From Methylomonas sp. (lineage in GTDB: Bacteria; Pseudomonadota; Gammaproteobacteria; Methylococcales; Methylomonadaceae): DNA of 10,118 nt. Where the stretch lies: assembly GCF_023228165.1 (NCBI RefSeq), contig NZ_JALOBS010000067.1, positions 1 to 10,118 of the forward strand. Direction: 5' to 3'. This document shows, piece after piece, positions 6,458-10,118 of the stretch (its first letter is position 1; each line of letters opens with the position of its first letter). The notes beneath the pieces are model-generated. The model was given only the letters and a program-made list of their open reading frames with translations, was not told where the DNA came from and searched no databases. A program made the position numbers and the translations under genes.

Positions 6458-7084
6458 ATGAGCGCCTTAACCCGAAAACAACAGGCCATTTTGGATTTCT
6501 TGCTGGACAACCAGGCGAAGTTTCCACGGCCGCCGTCGTTGAATGAACTGTGTCAGGCGCTCGGCTTGAAGTCGCGGGGCTCGTTACATTTGACCCTAAG
6601 CGGATTGATCGACGCCGGTTTTGTCGAAGCCATGGGGCACAAACATCGAGGGGTCCGATTGACGGAGAAGGCCTTGGCCTTGCGTGAATCTGACCACCAT
6701 CGGCCCCAGGCTTTGCCTTTAGTAGGCAGCATTGCCGCCGGTAAACCGATCGAGGCGATTGAGCATACCGAATGGATTAATGTCCCCGATCAAATTCGTA
6801 CCGAACAGTCCTGTTATGTGCTCAAAGTTAAGGGGGATTCCATGATCGAAGCCGGCATACTAGATGGCGATTGGGTCGTCATCGAACAACGCAGTCACGC
6901 CCAGAACGGTGAAATTGTGGTCGCGCTGATCGACAATCAGGAGGCTACCTTGAAAGTCATCGAGCAGACAGCGGATGAGGTGTTATTGATTCCAGCCAAT
7001 TCCAGCATGGAAGCCATGCGCTTCCATCCATCGCAAGTCAGCATTCAAGGCGTACTGGTGGGCCAGATGCGCAGTTACCGTTAG
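6458..7084 (+). CDS. lexA: LexA-type SOS repressor
   Basis: A 208-aa repressor with the expected two domains. Residues 1-70 form the winged helix: SALTRKQQAILDFLLDNQ, then PPSLNELCQALGLKSRGSLHLTLSGLIDAGFVE and a wing ending GVRLTEKA. Residues 85-208 form the S24 domain, with cleavage site Ala94-Gly95 in VGSIAAGKPIEA, Ser128 in VKGDSMIEAGILDGD and Lys166 in ATLKVIE. It would repress SOS genes until RecA filaments trigger cleavage. The recognition helix (LKSRGSLH) is closer to the LKSKSGIH pattern of alphaproteobacterial LexA than to the SPNAAEEHL of E. coli, in line with the direct-repeat operator upstream. The ATG fits the family N-terminus, but no clear Shine-Dalgarno precedes it. It may be the genome's main LexA or a second, specialised copy; this window cannot tell. 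Confidence 0.93.
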   Translation: MSALTRKQQAILDFLLDNQAKFPRPPSLNELCQALGLKSRGSLHLTLSGLIDAGFVEAMGHKHRGVRLTEKALALRESDHHRPQALPLVGSIAAGKPIEAIEHTEWINVPDQIRTEQSCYVLKVKGDSMIEAGILDGDWVVIEQRSHAQNGEIVVALIDNQEATLKVIEQTADEVLLIPANSSMEAMRFHPSQVSIQGVLVGQMRSYR

Positions 7085-7093
7085 GACTCCACT

Positions 7094-8500
7094 ATGCAAC
7101 CCTTAGCCTTTGTCGACCTGGAAACCACCGGCGGTTCTGCCACTAAAGACCGTATTACCGAGATCGGCATTGTCTTGGTGGATGACGATGGCGTGCAGGA
7201 ATGGAGCCAACTGGTTCATCCGCAAATGCGCATTCCGTTGTTCATCGAACAGATGACCGGTATCAGCAACGCCATGGTCGAAAACGCACCCACCTTTGAA
7301 CAGGTGGCCACGGAAGTCGATGCCTTATTGCGAGGCCGGTTGTTCATCGCCCATAACGCCAGGTTCGATTATGGGTTCCTAAAAAATGAATTCAAACGGG
7401 TTGGCATGGCGTTTAAGCCGCAGGTGTTATGCACGGTAAAACTATCGAGGACACTGTACCCGCAACATCACCGGCATAATCTCGATAGCCTGATCGAACG
7501 CCATCAGCTGACAGCTAAGGAACGCCACCGCGCACTAGCAGATGCACAATTGATTCATCAGTTTTGGCAGCATGCGAATCAGCAGTTTTCCAGCAATGCC
7601 CTCGAAGCCACGGTTAAAAACCTAGTGCAGCGATCCAGTCTGCCGTCACAACTGGATGCGAATCTCGTCCATGAATTGCCGGAAGGCCCCGGCGTCTATC
7701 TGTTCTATGGTGAAAACGACTTGCCGCTATACATCGGCAAAAGCGTCAATATCCGCCAGCGCGTCCTATCGCACTTTGCCGCAGACCATCGCCACGCCAA
7801 GGAAATGAGCTTATCGCAGCAAACCAAGCGTATCGAGTGGATCGAAACTGGTGGCGAACTGGGTGCGTTATTGACCGAAGCCAAGCTGATCAAACAAATG
7901 ACACCGGTGCATAACCAACGGTTACGGCGCAAAAATGCACTATGTGCGTGGCAACTCGAGCAAAAACAGAATCAGTTGTTGCCGCGTCTGACCTGGGCCA
8001 ACGATCTGGATTTTGGCACGCAGGAAAATCTCTACGGTCTCTACAGCAATCAGCGCGATGCCCAAAAGGCCTTACGCAATTTAGCCGAACAACATCAGCT
8101 ATGCCTAGGTGTGCTAGGTCTTGAAAAGATCGGCAGCGGCAAACCGTGCTTTGCACACCAACTCAAGCGCTGCCGTGGCGCCTGTGTCGGTAAAGAATCC
8201 GGATTGGAACACGCCACGCGCTTACTGACAGCCATGAGCAAACTCAAACTGGCCAGTTGGCCTTACCCCGGTGCCATCGGCATTCGCGAGGAAGACGATT
8301 TGCACGTGATCGATCATTGGTGTTATCTCGGCACGGCGCACAGTGATGACGAAGTCCACGCATTGCTGGAGCAAGGCAGACCGGCATTTGATCGCGATAC
8401 CTATATGACCTTGGTCAAGGCGTTAAAGAAAACTCAGGTCGTGTATTTACGCTCGAAGCCACCCCATGAATCCATCCGCAGGAGACATTCCGATGCCTGA
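7094..8500 (+). CDS. DnaQ-type 3'-5' exonuclease fused to a GIY-YIG (UvrC/Cho-like) endonuclease
   Basis: A 468-aa two-nuclease fusion. Residues 4-165 form a DEDDh exonuclease: Asp8 and Glu10 in FVDLETTGG, Asp92 in AHNARFDYGFL, and His145 and Asp150 in RHRALADAQ. Residues ~194-275 form a GIY-YIG domain: GPGVY (200-202), LYIGKS (213-217), Arg221/Arg223 and the metal-binding Glu262 in ALLTEAKL. A Cys-containing stretch, PCFAHQLKRCRGACVG at about residues 352-367, corresponds to the UvrC/Cho region after the nuclease domain. There is no UvrC C-terminal RNase H-like domain. Both active sites look intact. It starts nine bases after lexA with an AGGA-like site, so it is probably co-transcribed with and repressed by LexA. 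Likely role is incision and trimming of damaged DNA. It is often annotated as 'polymerase III epsilon subunit', but the GIY-YIG half makes a replicative proofreading role less likely. Confidence 0.9.
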   Translation: MQPLAFVDLETTGGSATKDRITEIGIVLVDDDGVQEWSQLVHPQMRIPLFIEQMTGISNAMVENAPTFEQVATEVDALLRGRLFIAHNARFDYGFLKNEFKRVGMAFKPQVLCTVKLSRTLYPQHHRHNLDSLIERHQLTAKERHRALADAQLIHQFWQHANQQFSSNALEATVKNLVQRSSLPSQLDANLVHELPEGPGVYLFYGENDLPLYIGKSVNIRQRVLSHFAADHRHAKEMSLSQQTKRIEWIETGGELGALLTEAKLIKQMTPVHNQRLRRKNALCAWQLEQKQNQLLPRLTWANDLDFGTQENLYGLYSNQRDAQKALRNLAEQHQLCLGVLGLEKIGSGKPCFAHQLKRCRGACVGKESGLEHATRLLTAMSKLKLASWPYPGAIGIREEDDLHVIDHWCYLGTAHSDDEVHALLEQGRPAFDRDTYMTLVKALKKTQVVYLRSKPPHESIRRRHSDA

Positions 8501-8729
8501 ATCAACTGCACGTCGCTTGAACCCTAAAAAATTGCTGTTGAGTAAATGGACTGCCGCACTGCCCAAAAACAAGGAAAAGCATTTTCTGGTCACCCAACTG
8601 ATCAAGCCCGAATTGCCGGATGCGCCTATAGAACATATTGAGCTGCAAGCGATCTATTCACACCGCAGCTTTATCCTGCCTTGGCGAGACCTGACCGATA
8701 CTGGGCAATGGTTACAAGGTTGGCAGTAA
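8493..8729 (+). CDS. Small Trp-rich conserved protein (TIGR02450/DUF2389-like)
   Basis: I chose the ATG at 8493 rather than the one at 8466: an AGGAG lies eight bases upstream, and conservation begins with RLNPKKLLLSKWTA. This gives 78 aa and an 8-base overlap with the exonuclease gene's end, a sign of translational coupling. The pattern NPKKLL-SKWTA-P-NKEKHF-VT ... LPWR-L-D--QWL-GW, with four Trp, matches my recollection of the small Trp-rich family named TIGR02450, whose function is unknown. It has no signal peptide or membrane segment and is basic at the N-terminus. The alternating charged and aromatic residues suggest a small beta-rich fold. Its position between a nuclease and an abasic-site protein suggests a role in the damage response, which is inference only. 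Confidence 0.78.
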   Translation: MPESTARRLNPKKLLLSKWTAALPKNKEKHFLVTQLIKPELPDAPIEHIELQAIYSHRSFILPWRDLTDTGQWLQGWQ

Positions 8730-8750
8730 GCCATATCGGATTACAAAATC

Positions 8751-9416
8751 ATGTGCGGACGATTTCAGCTAACAGCCTCACCTGAAGAGATTGCAGAGCA
8801 TTTCCAACTCTCACGCCTGCCAAAATACCATCCCAGCTTCAACATCACGCCGGCGCGGAAAATCCTCTGTGTTGTCGAGTTGGAGGACAAATCGCTAAAG
8901 GCGGTGAATTTGTTCTGGGGCTTGGTGCCGTCCTGGTCTAAAGACAGCAAAAACAGTCATCATCTGATCAATGCGCGCGCTGAAACGATTCGCGAAAAAC
9001 CATCCTTCCGAGCCGCATTTCAAAAACGGCGCTGCCTGATCGTTACACAAGGATTTTACGAGTGGCAAAAGTTGGAATCCGGAAAACAGGCTTTCCATAT
9101 TCATCATCAGGACAATCAGCTATTCGCCTTCGCCGGTTTATGGGAACAGTGGCAACGCGAAGTCGAAACGCTGTATTCCTGCACGATCATTACCACGGCA
9201 GCTAATGAGCTAATGCAGCCCATTCATGAGCGCATGCCAGTGATCATGCCGTCAGGGTGTTATCACGACTGGCTCAACATAACCTCTAATACAGATGACG
9301 CCTATGACTTACTTGAAAACTCAGCTTACGCCAATATGGTTACAATGCCGGTCGACGATTGGGTGAATAATCCTAGACACGACGATATTCGATGTATTGA
9401 GCCAAAAGTGAAGTAG
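8751..9416 (+). CDS. SRAP-domain abasic-site protein (YedK/HMCES family)
   Basis: A 221-aa protein of the SRAP family, the usual length. Met1 is followed by Cys2 (MCGRFQL); Met removal exposes Cys2, which in YedK/HMCES forms a thiazolidine crosslink with abasic sites in single-stranded DNA. The other family residues are in place: Asn31 in FNITPA, Asn74 and Arg76 in LINARAET, Glu104 in GFYEW and His159 in PIHERMP. WGLVPSW at 56-62 is also typical. The protein shields abasic sites at forks from strand cleavage and error-prone bypass. It follows the Trp-rich gene by 21 bases on the same strand and is likely the last gene of the lexA transcript. SRAP genes were originally noted for association with SOS genes, which fits. 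A weak AT-rich inverted repeat follows the stop, but it is not a convincing terminator. Confidence 0.93.
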   Translation: MCGRFQLTASPEEIAEHFQLSRLPKYHPSFNITPARKILCVVELEDKSLKAVNLFWGLVPSWSKDSKNSHHLINARAETIREKPSFRAAFQKRRCLIVTQGFYEWQKLESGKQAFHIHHQDNQLFAFAGLWEQWQREVETLYSCTIITTAANELMQPIHERMPVIMPSGCYHDWLNITSNTDDAYDLLENSAYANMVTMPVDDWVNNPRHDDIRCIEPKVK

Positions 9417-9524
9417 AAAATAATGAGCCACTTTTCAAGATATGACAGATTTTGCTTTAACAGAGACTATGCTGCTATCGTTTCAATGCAGAATGAAATG
9501 ACAATTTGATCCGAGGAGCAGTCC

Positions 9525-9833
9525 GTGACGAAACGGGTAATTTTCTGTTTGCTAATAATCCTGGCCGAATCCGCCACAGCAGCGATTGGGGGCGGTGACA
9601 ACATCGATTTCGCACCACTCCCCAATGAGTTTTGCAATGACGATACTCGACAAAAACATAAAAACCTCTTGAGTCAATATCCCAAAGACGAAGGAATCAT
9701 CAAACTCAATGCCTATTTCATTGGGCTTTGCCAATTGGTAGTAGATGGAAAAATATCGGAGCATGACGCTAGCATTTTTTGGGCAGAACAGCGAAACGAA
9801 TTACTTCAAAAACGGCAAACACTAAAAAAATAA
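9525..9833 (+). CDS. Small secreted hypothetical protein
   Basis: A 102-aa protein starting at GTG, with GAGGAG a few bases upstream supporting this start. The N-terminus is a Sec signal peptide: TKR, hydrophobic VIFCLLIILA, then ESATAA with probable cleavage around residue 20. The mature part is about 80 aa, soluble, with two Cys (37 and 69) that could form a disulfide, and an alpha-helical, charged C-terminal half (DGKISEHDASIFWAEQRNELLQKRQTLKK). I do not recognise the family. It is 108 bases from the SRAP gene with its own leader, and secretion separates it in role from the DNA-repair cluster, so it is probably an independent gene. Confidence 0.65.
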   Translation: MTKRVIFCLLIILAESATAAIGGGDNIDFAPLPNEFCNDDTRQKHKNLLSQYPKDEGIIKLNAYFIGLCQLVVDGKISEHDASIFWAEQRNELLQKRQTLKK

Positions 9834-9986
9834 CGCGGGTTTGGTGAAATTGCTTTTAATGATCTGTTCGACGCTATCGACCCAAAAGAGTCATTCGTTC
9901 ACCAAATACTGATGACAACTTATTGTCTGAAAGTGGACGATCAATATTCGCGACAAATACTTTCCTGATTACGTATAAGCTTCAGC
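9834..9986. other. Intergenic stretch without a recognised gene
   Basis: No convincing reading frame or RNA is visible here. The only structure I see is a perfect 9-bp inverted repeat, TTTGGTGAA (9840-9848) and TTCACCAAA (9898-9906), around a 49-base loop. This is too open for a simple terminator, and it could be part of a degraded or dispersed intergenic repeat. Confidence 0.5.
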
Positions 9987-10085
9987 CTATTTAGTCGTCC
10001 CTGAAAAAGCCGATATTTTCCGAACACCAGCATTCAGGCTGACAATAAAAACGGCGCGCTCAATGGCCGCGTCAAAATCCGACAT
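9987..10085 (-). CDS. Possible 32-aa small ORF
   Basis: A short minus-strand frame begins MSDFDAAIERAVFIV and ends AFSGTTK, with a GGAGA five bases before the ATG, an unusually good ribosome-binding site for a random frame. I recognise no family. It may be a genuine small protein or the truncated start of a longer gene that has decayed; the stretch after the stop (towards 9834) shows no continuation I can identify. Evidence is limited to start context and composition. Confidence 0.3.
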   Translation of the reverse strand: MSDFDAAIERAVFIVSLNAGVRKISAFSGTTK

Positions 10086-10118
10086 AGCGGTCTCCAAAAA
10101 TGAGGCAAAAAAATCCTC

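Noticed and set aside
7705..8156. Long antisense and alternate frames inside the nuclease gene
   Set aside because: They are shadows of the strongly supported plus-strand gene and show no family features or start signals.
9404..9435. AAAAGTG / CACTTTT inverted repeat around the SRAP stop codon
   Set aside because: Seven mostly A-T pairs around an 18-base loop with no following T-run; not a convincing intrinsic terminator.
1..10118. CRISPR arrays, tRNA or rRNA genes
   Set aside because: No regularly spaced direct repeats and no cloverleaf or rRNA-like segments were seen on reading either strand.

Overview
The window looks like chromosomal DNA of a proteobacterium of moderate GC content, most likely a gammaproteobacterium. 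That placement rests on the LysR, UmuDC, LexA and SRAP proteins and on general sequence style. A methanotroph-like lineage is possible, but the genus cannot be fixed from sequence alone. The window is an SOS-response and translesion-synthesis locus interrupted by a mobile element.

Layout: positions 2-487 (+) hold the C-terminal half of a LysR-type regulator. Positions 507-1542 (-) are the 3' part of umuC, the catalytic subunit of DNA polymerase V. Positions 1543-5617 are a ~4.08 kb Tn554-like element on the same strand as umuC. It carries two tyrosine recombinases in tandem (345 and 730 aa), a BrnT/BrnA-type toxin-antitoxin pair and imperfect terminal inverted repeats. Positions 5618-5862 (-) are the 5' part of umuC, preceded by an intact umuD (5865-6359). 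A divergent promoter region (6360-6457) contains a GTTC-N7-GTTC direct repeat that resembles a LexA box. A (+) strand cluster follows: lexA-like repressor, a DnaQ-type exonuclease/GIY-YIG nuclease fusion, a small Trp-rich protein and an SRAP (YedK/HMCES-like) abasic-site protein. A small secreted protein (9525-9833) and a mostly empty tail with one possible tiny ORF close the window.

How it fits together: LexA and UmuD both keep the Ala-Gly cleavage site and Ser/Lys dyad, and their divergent genes share one candidate operator. The rest of the lexA cluster encodes repair-type enzymes (an exonuclease joined to a UvrC/Cho-like incision domain, and an abasic-site shield), so the block reads as one damage-response module. 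The element splits umuC inside the conserved SSNYxLYGDMSSRV region. The catalytic Asp near the N-terminus is therefore separated from the Asp-Glu pair of SIDEAF, and polymerase V should not be made in this configuration. Removing exactly 1543-5617 would rejoin the reading frame (TTG TA + T GGC GAC = Leu-Tyr-Gly-Asp) to about 426 aa, a normal UmuC length.

Most notable: (1) the two element ends, if joined in a circle, form a textbook tyrosine-recombinase core of near-perfect 10-bp inverted arms around a 6-bp spacer; (2) the recombinase genes lie co-directionally downstream of the umuD promoter, so SOS read-through could drive them; (3) brnTA occupies the place where Tn554 has tnpC; (4) the operator and the LexA recognition helix both look alphaproteobacterial in type.
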